From contig CAWBVG010000044.1 of assembly GCA_963792175.1 (NCBI GenBank), positions 1 through 28,974 on the forward strand: DNA of 28,974 nucleotides, read 5' to 3'. Position numbers and translations under genes: made by a program. Numbering within the stretch: position 1 is the stretch's first letter; every line of letters begins with the position of its first letter. The notes under the pieces were generated by a model that saw only the letters and a list, made by a program, of their open reading frames with translations, was not told where the DNA came from and ran no database searches. The DNA comes from CAWBVG01 sp963792175 (GTDB lineage: Bacteria > Acidobacteriota > Vicinamibacteria > Vicinamibacterales > CAVVIG01). This document shows positions 17,555-26,310 of this stretch, in pieces.

Positions 17555-18374
17555 ATGAAGATCAGACGTCGAGAGTTCTTCGGCACGGCGTCGGCGATGG
17601 TCGCTGGAATGGCGACGGCAAAGCTCGCCTCTTCGCAGGAAGGTTCGCCGGCAGCGAAGGTGCCGACACGCCCGGCCAAGGTCGAGCGGCTGTTCAAGGC
17701 GCCCGACATTCATCCCAACGCGTTGGAGGCCGCGCCGGACGGCCTGTGGATCGGCGATCAGGTCTCGGAGCGCGTCTTCCGGGTTGACTGGCAGACGGGC
17801 AAGGTGCTGCACGAAGTGCAGACCGAGTCGCACAACACCAGCGGCGTGGCGGTCGGCGCCGGTTACCTGTGGCTGGGCGCCAACGGCGGCGTGAGCGGCA
17901 GGCGTCCGCCGCGTCCCGCCGACAAGCCGTTCGGCGAAGTGATTCAGGCCGATCTGAAAACTGGCAAGACCGTCAAGATTCACCAGCTGCCCTGGGGCGG
18001 CGGCGTGCACGGCATCACGTTTGTCGCGCAGACCCAGACGCTGTGGGTCACGGCCCTGAGCATCGGCGCGGTGGCGGAGATGGATCCGAAAGACTTTCGC
18101 ATCCTGCGCATGCGCCCCGCGAAAGGCGACCGGCCGCACGGGCTCGACTGGGACAACGGCGCGCTGTGGGTCCTGATCGCCGGCGATCACCTGGTGCAGA
18201 AGATCGATCCCGGACTCGGGCAAGGTGCTCGAGATCGTCACCATCTCCAGAACCGCCGATCCCGACCCCCACGGAATGTGTATCAAAGACGGATACATGT
18301 ATTACTGCGATGCCGGCCTGACCGCACCCGGTCCAGGCAGCGAGCCGGCGCAGATCTGCCGGTTCAAGATCTGA
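17555..18374 (+). CDS. Tat-exported YncE/virginiamycin-lyase-like beta-propeller, frameshifted near 18214
   Basis: A protein of about 272 residues starting MKIRRREFFGTASAMVAGMA, a twin-arginine leader, followed by a propeller of the YncE/streptogramin-lyase-like type: APDGLWIGDQVSERVFRVD, TSGVAVGAGYLWLGANGG, GGGVHGITFVAQTQTLWVT and DRPHGLDWDNGALWVL. The first frame fails after VQKIDP near 18212. One extra base in a CCCGGACTCGGG run shifts it, and SGKVLEIVTISRTADPDPHG, CIKDGYMYYCDAGL and EPAQICRFKI follow to TGA 18372-18374. The stop overlaps the next ATG (TGATG), so it is translationally coupled to the cupin-like gene. The activity is not known; such propellers bind ligands or act as lyases. 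It lies divergent to the hydroxy-acid oxidases and could share their regulation. Confidence 0.8.
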
Positions 18375-18779
18375 TGCCTACCAGACGCCGGCGTCTCGTC
18401 CTGCTTTGTCTCTCCATCGTCGCGACGATGGTCGTCGCCGGCTGGATGCGGGCTTCGGCGTTCCAGAACGACGACCTCGACGTGCTGAAAGTCATTCCCG
18501 AAAACTACAAGCTCGTGATCGACAACCCGTTCGTTCGTGTGCTCGAGGCCCACATTCCCGCGGGCACGGAAGAGAAGCCGCACCGGCACCTGCGCGGCAT
18601 CAGTGTCTGCATGACCGAGTACACGCTCGAGTCGCGCATCCTGCCCGACGGCCAATGGACGCGCAACGAGCGCAAGCTCGGGACCGTGGTACTGGAGCGA
18701 GGCGAGCCTCCATCAGGTCCGCAACGTCGGCAAGACGATGAGTCATACGATCCGGATCGAACTCAAGTACGAAGTGTAG
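18374..18779 (+). CDS. Exported cupin-like small protein, frameshifted near 18690
   Basis: A protein of about 134 residues with an N-terminal hydrophobic leader (RRRLVLLCLSIVATMVVAGWM), then VIPENYKLVIDNPFVRVLEA, HIPAGTEEKPHRHLRGISVC and LESRILPDGQW, which resembles a single-domain cupin with the metal-site HRH. After KLGTV near 18690 one extra G shifts the frame; YWSEASLHQVRNVGKTMSHT followed by IRIELKYEV completes the barrel and ends at TAG 18777-18779. The start ATG overlaps the stop of the propeller gene, and the aminotransferase starts three bases after its stop, giving a tight three-gene unit. The function is inferred only as a cupin fold; related small cupins bind metals or modify small ligands. 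Confidence 0.7.
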
Positions 18780-18782
18780 CGA

Positions 18783-19943
18783 GTGCGCTTCAGGCCCGAG
18801 CTGCTGGGCGTCGTCGAATCACCCCTCGTCCAAATCGCGACCGCCGCGGAAGCGATGCCCGGTGCCTTGAAGCTGTGCTACGGGGAGTCGGACATGCCGA
18901 CGCCGGCATTCATCTGCCGCGCGGCCTACGACGCGTCGTTGGCCGGCCACACCTTCTACACGCACACTGCTGGAGCTCCCGAGCTGCGCGAAGCGATTGC
19001 CGCGAAGGTGTTCGAGCTCCACGGCGTGACCTGCCGGCCGACCGAAATCATCAGCACGGTTGGCGCGTCGATGGCCATCTACCTCGCCGTGCGCGCGTTC
19101 GTCGGCGCGGGCGACAACGCGGTCGTGATTTCGCCCGGTTACGCCATTTTCAGCAATGCCGTCATCATGGCGGGCGGCCTGCCGCGGCCGGTGCCGCTGA
19201 CGCTCGAGGGACATCGATTCCGGCTGGACCTCGATCGCGTGCGTGCGGCGATCGATCCCGCGACGCGAATGGTCGTCGTCAACAGCCCGTCCAATCCCAC
19301 CGGTTGGCTGATGACGGCGGGCGAACAACGGGCGCTCTACGACCTGGCCGAGCGCCACGACCTGATGATTCTCGCTGACGAGGTGTACGAACGACTGGTT
19401 TACGACGGACCAATCGCGCCGTCATTCGCGCGGCTCGCGCAGAACAGCGAGCGGCTGGTCGTCGTCAACAGCTTCTCGAAGACCTACAACATGACCGGAT
19501 GGCGGCTCGGTTGGGCGCAGGGCAGCGAGCGCACGATCCGTCTGATGTACAAGGCCGCCGAGTTCATGACGTCCAACCCGGCGTCGATGGTGCAGCAGGC
19601 TGGCATCGTGGCGCTGCGCGACGGCGAGTCGTACGTGGGCGAGCTTCGCGATCACTACGCGAAGCGCCGCACGCAGGCGATGGACGCGCTGGCCGCCATT
19701 CCGGGTGTGTCAGTGCCCGAGGCGCAGGGCGCGTTCTATGCGTTTCCGCGGATTGACGGCCTCACCGACTCCACCGCCTTCACCGCCGATCTCCTGCGTC
19801 AGACCGGCGTGGCCCTCGCCCCGGGCGTCGCGTTCGGCGCCGCCGGCGCGAGTCACGTGCGGCTGTGCTTCGCGGCGACGGAGCAGACGCTGGCGACGGC
19901 GCTCTCTCGGTTGCGTCAATTCATGGCGGATCGTGTGAGCTGA
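18783..19943 (+). CDS. PLP-dependent class I/II aminotransferase
   Basis: A cytoplasmic fold-type I aminotransferase of 386 residues, aspartate-aminotransferase-like. The PLP Schiff-base lysine is K233 in NSFSKTYNMTGWRLGW, and other cofactor and substrate residues are visible: NSPSNPTG (Asn about 171), ADEVY (Asp199, Tyr202) and the terminal Arg region ASHVRLCFA. GTG 18783 is used as start, three bases after the cupin-like stop; no ATG lies nearby and the family N-terminus begins here. It would transfer an amino group between an amino acid and a 2-oxo acid. Coupling with nearby hydroxy-acid oxidases, which make 2-oxo acids, is suggestive, but the specific substrate cannot be read from sequence. 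The frame is intact. Confidence 0.9.
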   Translation: MRFRPELLGVVESPLVQIATAAEAMPGALKLCYGESDMPTPAFICRAAYDASLAGHTFYTHTAGAPELREAIAAKVFELHGVTCRPTEIISTVGASMAIYLAVRAFVGAGDNAVVISPGYAIFSNAVIMAGGLPRPVPLTLEGHRFRLDLDRVRAAIDPATRMVVVNSPSNPTGWLMTAGEQRALYDLAERHDLMILADEVYERLVYDGPIAPSFARLAQNSERLVVVNSFSKTYNMTGWRLGWAQGSERTIRLMYKAAEFMTSNPASMVQQAGIVALRDGESYVGELRDHYAKRRTQAMDALAAIPGVSVPEAQGAFYAFPRIDGLTDSTAFTADLLRQTGVALAPGVAFGAAGASHVRLCFAATEQTLATALSRLRQFMADRVS

Positions 19944-20040
19944 CCAGACCTGCCTCTTGGCAGCCGCGGGTCGGCACGCTGGCCGGTCTTCTGTCGCTGA
20001 GACGCGTGCTAGCATGCCCCGTCGGTCTCGAGGTCAACGC

Positions 20041-20709
20041 ATGCTCGTCGGACATCTAGCCGTTGCGCTCGGAGCCAAGACGGCGGAACCGCGCGTGCCG
20101 CTCGGCGCCGCCGTCGCTGCGGCCTTCGGCCTCGATCTCCTGTGGCCGATCCTGCTGCTGCTCGGCTTCGAGTCCGTACGGGTCCATCCGGGCGATACGG
20201 CTTTCACCAACCTCGCCTTTGACTCGTATCCGTGGAGCCATAGTCTGCTGTTTGCGACCGTGTGGTCTGGCCTGGTCATGTTCGTCGCGCGGCGTCTGTA
20301 CGGGTCATGGCGCCTCGGAGCCATCCTGGGAAGCCTGGTGCTGAGTCATTGGGTGCTCGACTTCATCACCCATCGTCCTGACTTGCCGCTGTGGCCGACG
20401 GGCCCCGCGGTGGGCGCTGGACTGTGGAACTCGATCGCGGGCACGCTCCTGGTCGAAGGAACTCTGTTTGGCGTTGGCGCCTGGCTGTACCTCCGCTCGA
20501 GTTCAGCCCGAGACGAAACCGGACGGTGGGCACTGGTGGCGCTTCTGGTGGTCGCCGGACTCGTTTGGGTGACCCAGCCGTGGTCGCCTCCGCCGCCCAG
20601 TGCAACGGCGGTGGCCTGGGGAGCGCTGATTCTCTGGGTGTTGCCGCCCTGGGCGCGATGGATTGAAGCCCACCGTGCGCCGGCGATTGTTGGAGTGCGT
20701 CATGGTTGA
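20041..20709 (+). CDS. Six-helix membrane protein, YdjM/metal-dependent-hydrolase-like
   Basis: A protein of about 222 residues with roughly six hydrophobic helices. Conserved-looking patches include MLVGHLAVALGAK, FGLDLLWPILLLLGFESV, DSYPWSHSLLFATVWSG and LSHWVLDFITHRPDLPLWP. The repeated His and Asp residues near helix ends recall membrane proteins annotated as metal-dependent hydrolases (YdjM-like), but this is a fold-level resemblance and no activity is assigned. ATG 20041 is preferred, with GAGG upstream. It stands 97 bases after the aminotransferase, with no recognisable feature in that gap, and 51 bases before the beta-lactamase-like gene. Confidence 0.65.
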   Translation: MLVGHLAVALGAKTAEPRVPLGAAVAAAFGLDLLWPILLLLGFESVRVHPGDTAFTNLAFDSYPWSHSLLFATVWSGLVMFVARRLYGSWRLGAILGSLVLSHWVLDFITHRPDLPLWPTGPAVGAGLWNSIAGTLLVEGTLFGVGAWLYLRSSSARDETGRWALVALLVVAGLVWVTQPWSPPPPSATAVAWGALILWVLPPWARWIEAHRAPAIVGVRHG

Positions 20710-20760
20710 CATGATGTCGAAAACGACTCGCGAATGAGGAAGCTGGAAGGAGCATCGGGA

Positions 20761-22035
20761 ATGCGAATGCGAAACGTCAAGTCGATCGCCGCGGCCGCGG
20801 CCGTGCTGCTCACCGTCGCCATCGGCGCGACGCCGCTCGCTCAGGCACCGCCACGCACGACGGCATCCGCGTCGCTCGATGAAAAGCTGTCCTCGGCCGT
20901 CACTCGCGGGGACGTGCCCGGCGTCGTCGCCGTCGCCGCCACGCGCGACCGCATCCTGTATCAGGGAGCGTTCGGCAAAGCGGATGTCGCAGGCGGGCGT
21001 CCGATGAGCGCGGATGCGCTCTTCCGGATCGCCTCGATGACCAAGGCGGTGACATCAGTTGCGGCGATGCAACTGTTCGAACAAGGGCGCTTCACCCTCG
21101 ACGATCCAGCCGAGCGGTACTTGCCTGAGTTAGCCAACCTGAAGGTGTTCGAGTCGTTCGATCAGGCGACCGGCGCATACAAGGTGCATCCGGCCGCCAG
21201 CAAGATCACGATCCGGCATCTCTTCACGCACACATCAGGTCTCGGATACGGGTTCACCAGTCCGATCGTTCGCGATTTCAAGCCGCGCGAGGGCGAAAGC
21301 TATCCAGCGGGCCCGTTGCTCTTCGAGCCGGGGACGCAGTGGATCTATGGGACGAGCGTCGATTGGCTCGGGCGGCTGGTCGAGAAGCTCTCCGGAAAAA
21401 ATCTCGAGGAGTACTTCCGCGAACGCATCTTCACGCCGCTGAAAATGTCCGACACGTTCTACAACGTCCCCGAGGCCAAGCAGCCGCGGCTGGTGACGGT
21501 CCACCGGCGTCCAGATGGTCGCGCCGATGCGCCGCTCGTCGAGCAGCCCAATCAGCCGACGCGCCCGGCCACGTCCTTCAACGGCGGCGGCGGGCTGTCG
21601 TCGACCGCGAACGACTACATGCGCTTCGAGCGGATGATCCTGAACGGCGGCAGCCTCGATGGCGCGCGGATTCTTTCCAGCGACTCGGTGGCCCTCATGG
21701 GCAAGAACCAGATCGGCGACGTCGGCGTTGCCGCTCTGAAGACCGCACAGCCGGACCGCAGCATGGACTTCACGTTCGTAGACGACGGGAAGGACAAGTG
21801 GGGACTGGGATTCCTTCGCACGACGCGTCAGGTGCCGGGAAAGCGCTCGGCGGGGAGCCTCAGCTGGGGCGGCATCAACAACACCTATTTCTGGATCGAT
21901 CCTTCGCGCGGTGTCGCCGGCGTGATCCTGATGCAGTTCCTGCCTTTTGCGGACACCAAGGCGCTCGCGATCTACGACACCTTCGAGCGCGGGGTGTATC
22001 AGCTGGCCGACGCGCCGCCCAGGTCGAATCGTTAG
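20761..22035 (+). CDS. Serine hydrolase, class C beta-lactamase / esterase-B family
   Basis: An exported protein of 424 residues with a signal peptide of about 28 residues ending LAQA. It has the beta-lactamase/transpeptidase-like fold shared by class C beta-lactamases, D-aminopeptidases and EstB esterases. The SxxK nucleophile motif is S92-M-T-K95; the Tyr motif is Y196-G-T; HTSGLGYG (157-164) and SWGGINNTYFW near the C-terminus match the family. Tyr-Gly-Thr in place of Tyr-x-Asn favours an esterase or peptidase over a true beta-lactamase. AGGAG at 20748-20752 fixes the start at ATG 20761; ATG 20734 in frame is less likely. The frame is intact. Confidence 0.9.
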   Translation: MRMRNVKSIAAAAAVLLTVAIGATPLAQAPPRTTASASLDEKLSSAVTRGDVPGVVAVAATRDRILYQGAFGKADVAGGRPMSADALFRIASMTKAVTSVAAMQLFEQGRFTLDDPAERYLPELANLKVFESFDQATGAYKVHPAASKITIRHLFTHTSGLGYGFTSPIVRDFKPREGESYPAGPLLFEPGTQWIYGTSVDWLGRLVEKLSGKNLEEYFRERIFTPLKMSDTFYNVPEAKQPRLVTVHRRPDGRADAPLVEQPNQPTRPATSFNGGGGLSSTANDYMRFERMILNGGSLDGARILSSDSVALMGKNQIGDVGVAALKTAQPDRSMDFTFVDDGKDKWGLGFLRTTRQVPGKRSAGSLSWGGINNTYFWIDPSRGVAGVILMQFLPFADTKALAIYDTFERGVYQLADAPPRSNR

Positions 22036-22046
22036 AAGGAGGGAGC

Positions 22047-22205
22047 ATGCGGAGCACGAACGTACTGGCGCGCACGGCGATGGCGGGGCTGGCACTGCTC
22101 GGTCTCAGTGCCACCGCTGCCGCTCAGGGCCGCGTCGAAAAAGCGGCCATGGTGAGGTGGTTCGACGAGCATCTCCGCAGGGGTTCCTCCTCTTCGAATA
22201 AATGA
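22047..22205 (+). CDS. Tiny secreted protein, 52 residues, function unknown
   Basis: This short frame has a strong ribosome binding site (GAAGGAGGGAG at about 22036-22045) just before ATG 22047 and a clear signal peptide (ARTAMAGLALLGLSATAAAQ, residues 8-27). The mature part is only about 25 residues (GRVEKAAMVRWFDEHLRRGS then SSSNK). It lies 11 bases after the beta-lactamase-like stop. It could be a genuine small exported protein or the 5' remnant of a longer gene cut short; the bases after the stop (22206-22257) show no matching continuation that I recognise. Confidence 0.5.
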   Translation: MRSTNVLARTAMAGLALLGLSATAAAQGRVEKAAMVRWFDEHLRRGSSSSNK

Positions 22206-22257
22206 CACTGCAACAGCTGCTGGGTATTGAGTTGCCGATCTCTGATGGAATCAAGGC

Positions 22258-23085
22258 ATGCAACCAGGCCCTGACCACACCGGGCTCGCCTGGCAGACCG
22301 GCGTCTGGGATGCCATGGCGCAGCGGTACGAGCGCGACGTGGACCGGCGCTTCGGATCCGTTGTTGACGGTGTCGTCCAACGAGCCGGCCTGCAACCGGG
22401 CGAGCAGGTGCTGGATCTCGGCACTGGGACTGGCCAGGTGGCCATCCGGGCGGCGTCACTGGTCGGTCCCGCCGGGCACGTCACTGGCGTGGACATCAGC
22501 GGCGAGATGCTGGCGCTCGCACGAGCGCGCGCAGTTGCCTTCGGACTACGGAACCTGCAATTTCGCGAGGGCCGCGCTGAGGCGATTCCTGGTGACTCGT
22601 CGTGCTGCGACGTCCTGCTGGCGTCGCTCAGCCTGATGTACGTCATTGACCGGGCGGCCGCCGCGCGCGAAATCGCGAGGCTGTTGCGCCCGGGCGGCCG
22701 GTTCGTGGCGGCAGTCTGGGCCGGCGCTGCGGACTGCGACATCGTGTGGTTTCAACAAATGGCCGGCAGCTTCGCGCCTCCGTCACCCGTCCCGGGTGTC
22801 GGCCCCGGGGCGCTTGCCGAGACCGGACCGTTCTTGAAGCAGTTAGCGGATGTCGGCGTCGATGCGCGTGTCGAGACCGAGGTGCTGGGATTCGATGTTG
22901 ACGATTTCGCGTCGGCCTGGGACATTCTGGCCGGTGTGACGACCGCCGCGCTGGCGCCCGAGCGCCGCGAGGCGGCGAAAATGGCGGTGAGCGGCGCGAT
23001 GTGGCCGAGCGGTGACGGACCACGCCATTTTCGCAACACGACGCTGTTTATCGTGGGCGCCTTGAAGTCCGCGTCTGCCACGTGA
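22258..23085 (+). CDS. Class I SAM-dependent methyltransferase (UbiE/COQ5-like)
   Basis: A cytoplasmic protein of 275 residues with the Rossmann-like methyltransferase fold. Motif I is VLDLGTGTGQVAIRAA (about residues 50-65), followed by the acidic ribose-binding region VTGVDISGEMLALARARA, a post-motif FREGRAEAIP and LLRPGGRFVAAVW, the order expected in UbiE/COQ5-type enzymes. The C-terminal third is more variable and probably recognises the acceptor. ATG 22258 is preceded by AAGG. It lies 27 bases before the PIG-L gene on the same strand, so the two may be co-transcribed. The acceptor is unknown. Confidence 0.88.
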   Translation: MQPGPDHTGLAWQTGVWDAMAQRYERDVDRRFGSVVDGVVQRAGLQPGEQVLDLGTGTGQVAIRAASLVGPAGHVTGVDISGEMLALARARAVAFGLRNLQFREGRAEAIPGDSSCCDVLLASLSLMYVIDRAAAAREIARLLRPGGRFVAAVWAGAADCDIVWFQQMAGSFAPPSPVPGVGPGALAETGPFLKQLADVGVDARVETEVLGFDVDDFASAWDILAGVTTAALAPERREAAKMAVSGAMWPSGDGPRHFRNTTLFIVGALKSASAT

Positions 23086-23112
23086 GGCCACCGATCACCG
23101 GAGGTTGAAGCC

Positions 23113-23823
23113 GTGCGGATCCTCTATGTCTTCCCGCACCCGGACGACGAGTCATTTGGACCGGCGCGCGCGATGGCGGCACAGCGGCGCCAGGGCCACG
23201 ATGTCTACCTCTTGACGCTGACTCGGGGTGAAGCCACGAAGGTGCGGCACAAGTTCGGTTGGTCGCTGGAGGAGATGGGTGCGGCGCGCCATCGCGAGAT
23301 GCAGGATGTGAAGGCGACGCTCGAGCTCGCGGACATGCGGATTCTCAATCTTCCAGACGGCCAATTGAAGGAGCTCGACCCCTGGAGCGTTGAGGACGCC
23401 ATCCGCGAGGAAATGTTGCGCGTCAAACCGCACGTCGTTGTCACGTTCCCGATTCACGGGATCAGCGGATTCCACGACCATATCGTGACGCACGCGGCGG
23501 TCACGCGGGTCTACCTCGAATTGCGCGGTCCGGAGCACGCCTGGTTGCAGCGACTGGCGTTCTTCACGCTGGTCGTGGCGCCCGCCGTCTTTCCGTGGCA
23601 TGTGAACGTCACGAAGCCGGAGGAGATCGATTGCGTCTTCGACGCCTCGGAAGCGGACATGGAACGGTTTCACAAGGCACTGGACTGTTACGTGACGTAC
23701 GCGGACATCATTGCCGCGACGAAGATTCACGACGTCTTCGGTAAGGACGTCCATTTCGAAATTTACCGGGAGGATCACAAGCCACCGTTGCCGGACCTCT
23801 GCGATGGGCTCCGGGACCGCTGA
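23113..23823 (+). CDS. PIG-L / LmbE-family Zn-dependent deacetylase
   Basis: A protein of 236 residues starting at GTG 23113, with GGAGG ten bases before. The zinc motif H9-P-D-D-E13 lies at the N-terminus (YVFPHPDDESFG) and the third ligand region is GFHDHIVTHAAV, both diagnostic of the PIG-L/LmbE family that removes acetyl groups from N-acetylglucosamine-type sugars and related conjugates. The length and order match the family. There is no signal peptide, so it is cytoplasmic. Together with the upstream methyltransferase it could modify a sugar conjugate or small thiol, but the substrate is unknown. The frame is intact. Confidence 0.9.
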   Translation: MRILYVFPHPDDESFGPARAMAAQRRQGHDVYLLTLTRGEATKVRHKFGWSLEEMGAARHREMQDVKATLELADMRILNLPDGQLKELDPWSVEDAIREEMLRVKPHVVVTFPIHGISGFHDHIVTHAAVTRVYLELRGPEHAWLQRLAFFTLVVAPAVFPWHVNVTKPEEIDCVFDASEADMERFHKALDCYVTYADIIAATKIHDVFGKDVHFEIYREDHKPPLPDLCDGLRDR

Positions 23824-23900
23824 CGCGATGCGATCAGGTGACCCTGGAATTCATGGTTGATCCGGGCCGCCGCCGGGCATACGCTGCCTGATTGGCTGCC

Positions 23901-26063
23901 GTGACCCTTCCGGCTGACGCCGTGCGGGCGCAGCTGGCTCGCATCCTTGCGAGCGAGATATTCTCTCGCTCGGACCGCCTCACCACGTTTCTCACATTCA
24001 TCGTCGAGCAGAGCCTGGACGGACGCGGCGTCGAGCTCAAGGAACACGTGCTGGCGATGGAGGTCTACGGCAAGACCTCGGATTTCGATGCCGGGCTCGA
24101 TCCCATCGTGCGCGTCGATGCGCGCCGATTGCGCGACAAGCTCCGCGAGTACTACGCTTCCGCGCCGCACGACACGATCATCATTTCTGTTCCCAAGGGA
24201 AGCTACGCACCGGCATTCGAGACGAATGGGCACGCCACGCCGGCAGTAGTTGACGCGATCCGACCGGCGCGGACGTTCACATCACGGGTGTGGTCGGTCC
24301 GCGGCGCGATGGTGCTGCTCGGCGTGTGTGCATCGCTCGCGCTCGCGATCGGCTGGCGGAGCGTCGCCGCGAAACCGCCGTCGCTGCGAATTCTCACCGT
24401 GACGTCGTTTCCCGGCGCGGAAGGGATGCCGAGCCTGTCGCCCGATGGCAATTTCGTGGTGTTCACCTGGAGAGGCATCGATTCGACCGAGGCTGCCGAC
24501 GTGTGGGTGAAAGCCGTCGATGGCGATGAACTCAAGCGGCTCACCAACACGCCGCAGTTCCACGAGGCGATGCCAGCCTGGTCGCCAGACGGACGGCAGA
24601 TTGCCTACTACCGGCTGGAAGGTATCCAGAACGGCGGCGTGTTTCTGGTGTCGCCGCTCGGCGGGCCAGAACGAAAGATCGCCGATCTGGGCGGTGTCTC
24701 CCGCCTGGACACCGGATGGTCAGTCGCTCGTGATGACTGGAGCAACTGCTGACGGGCAGGGCATCTTTCAACAGGCTCTGGAGACCGGCGCACGCAGACG
24801 GTTGACGCAATCCCCGGCCGGCTTCACCGATGACTTCCCGAAAGTGTCTCCCGATGGCAAGACGGTCGCGTTCACGAGAGGGAAGTCTCCCCAGTCGGCT
24901 CTGTTCGTCGTGTCGATCACGGGAGGCGAGCCGACGCGACTGACGCAGTGGGGCGGGGAGATCGGCCGTCTCGACTGGACGCCTGACGGACGAGAGATTC
25001 TCTACCCGCAGCTGGACACGAGCGGCATGCGGATCTTTCGCATCGCTGCGGCCGCGAAGCAGACGCCCGCAGCGGTCGCCGGCTTGCCGATCGGCGTCAA
25101 CATGCTCTCGGTTTCGCGGCCACGGGCCGGACGGACGTACCGTGTGGCGCTCGGGTATGGGCAACCCGACATCGGTCTTCGATTGATCGATCTCGAGTCG
25201 GCGGCGCAAACGCGAGTGTTCGCCACGGTCACGCCGTTCTGCGACTCGACCCGCGTCGACATGCCCGGGCGCTTCTCGAGAGATGGCCGCCATCTGGCGT
25301 TCGAGTCCGACCGCAATGGCGATGCGCAAATCTGGGTAGCCGGGCGTGATGGGTCCGATCTTCGCAGCGTCACGGCCCCGAAAACGTCGTTCGTGAATGT
25401 CGGGCTCGTGGTCGCCAGATGGACGCTATGTGGCGGTCGAGGGCATTGCGGACGGGAACTCCGAACATCTACATCGTCAGCGCCGACGGCGGTCCGCCAA
25501 AGCGCCTGACCAACGGACACGCGGTTGAGAACGATCCCGAATGGTCGCGCGATGGCATGTGGATTTACTACGCGTCGAACGCGTCAGGACGCTCGGAAAT
25601 CTGGAAGATTCCCGCCGCCGGCGGCGCGCCAGTCCGTCTCACGACTCATGGCGGATTCGAGCCGCGGGAGTCGCCTGATGGCCGCACGATTTACTATGTC
25701 GATGCGCGCGTTGGCAATGGCTTGGTGCCCGCCGCCACGCTCAAGCAAATCCCGTCGGCTGGCGGCGCTGAAACAGTCGTCTTCGCCGGCGTGCCGCCAG
25801 GCGCGTGGGATCTGACGGACCGCAGCATCGTCTTTGTGACAGGCAACCCTGGAGTCAGATTGACGACACCCGGCGGCGAAGACGCCTTGGACGTTTTCAG
25901 CTTCGCCGATCGCCGCGTGCATCGTCTGGGCGTGCTTCCATTTCCGGTGGCGCGCTATGGGGTAAGGCGCCTGCTCACCGTGTCCGGCGATGGTCGCTGG
26001 GCCCTCGCCGCTCACATCGATCGGTGGGATCGGGACATCCTGGTCGCCGACAACTTCCGCTGA
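23901..26063 (+). CDS. PD40 / TolB-like propeller with acidobacterial N-terminal domain, three frame breaks
   Basis: A membrane-anchored protein of about 720 residues. Residues about 1-105 form the domain seen in front of many acidobacterial WD40-like proteins (LTTFLTFIVEQSLDGRGVE, LKEHVLAMEVYGKTSDFDAG, DPIVRVDARRLRDKLREYY, IISVPKGSYAPAF), of uncertain function though reminiscent of DNA-binding or regulatory heads. One transmembrane helix (about 135-155) leads to PD40 repeats (MPSLSPDGNFVVFTW, MPAWSPDGRQIAYY, PKVSPDGKTVAFTR, DPEWSRDGMWIYYAS). Frame changes near 24690, 25400 and 25465, each one extra base, interrupt clear repeats; the pieces join in order to TGA 26061-26063. GTG 23901 is used as start; TTG 23892 is an alternative. 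The MITE-like element begins six bases after the stop. Confidence 0.82.
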
Positions 26064-26068
26064 AAACG

Positions 26069-26228
26069 AGAACTCATCTCATAAATGCGGCGGCATTCGG
26101 CCGGCGATGCATCCCGCCTGGCGGCGTTGCTCCTTCCTCGCATATTGCCGATATTCTCGGTCGTCGCGCCTGGCCAGCCGGGCGCCTCGCCGCCCTCGGT
26201 GCTGCGCCGCATTTATGAGATGAGTTCT
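26069..26228. mobile_element. 160-bp MITE-like element with perfect 24-bp terminal inverted repeats
   Basis: The ends are exact inverted copies over 24 bases: 26069-26092 starts AGAACTCATCTCATAAATGC and 26205-26228 is its reverse complement. The 112-bp interior has no gene and shows shorter inverted segments (for example GGCATTCGGCCGGCGATGC near the left end). The size, perfect ends and lack of coding capacity fit a non-autonomous transposon relic (MITE), mobilised in trans by an unidentified transposase. No certain target-site duplication was found. It lies between the PD40 stop and the metalloprotease gene, where its hairpin could also act as a transcription stop. Confidence 0.8.
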
Positions 26229-26310
26229 AGGTAAACCACCGTAAAGACCTGACGCCCAGGCCAGTTTGCTGCCAGCATCCGCCCCGACTCGTCGAGAAGG
26301 GCGGTCTGGG

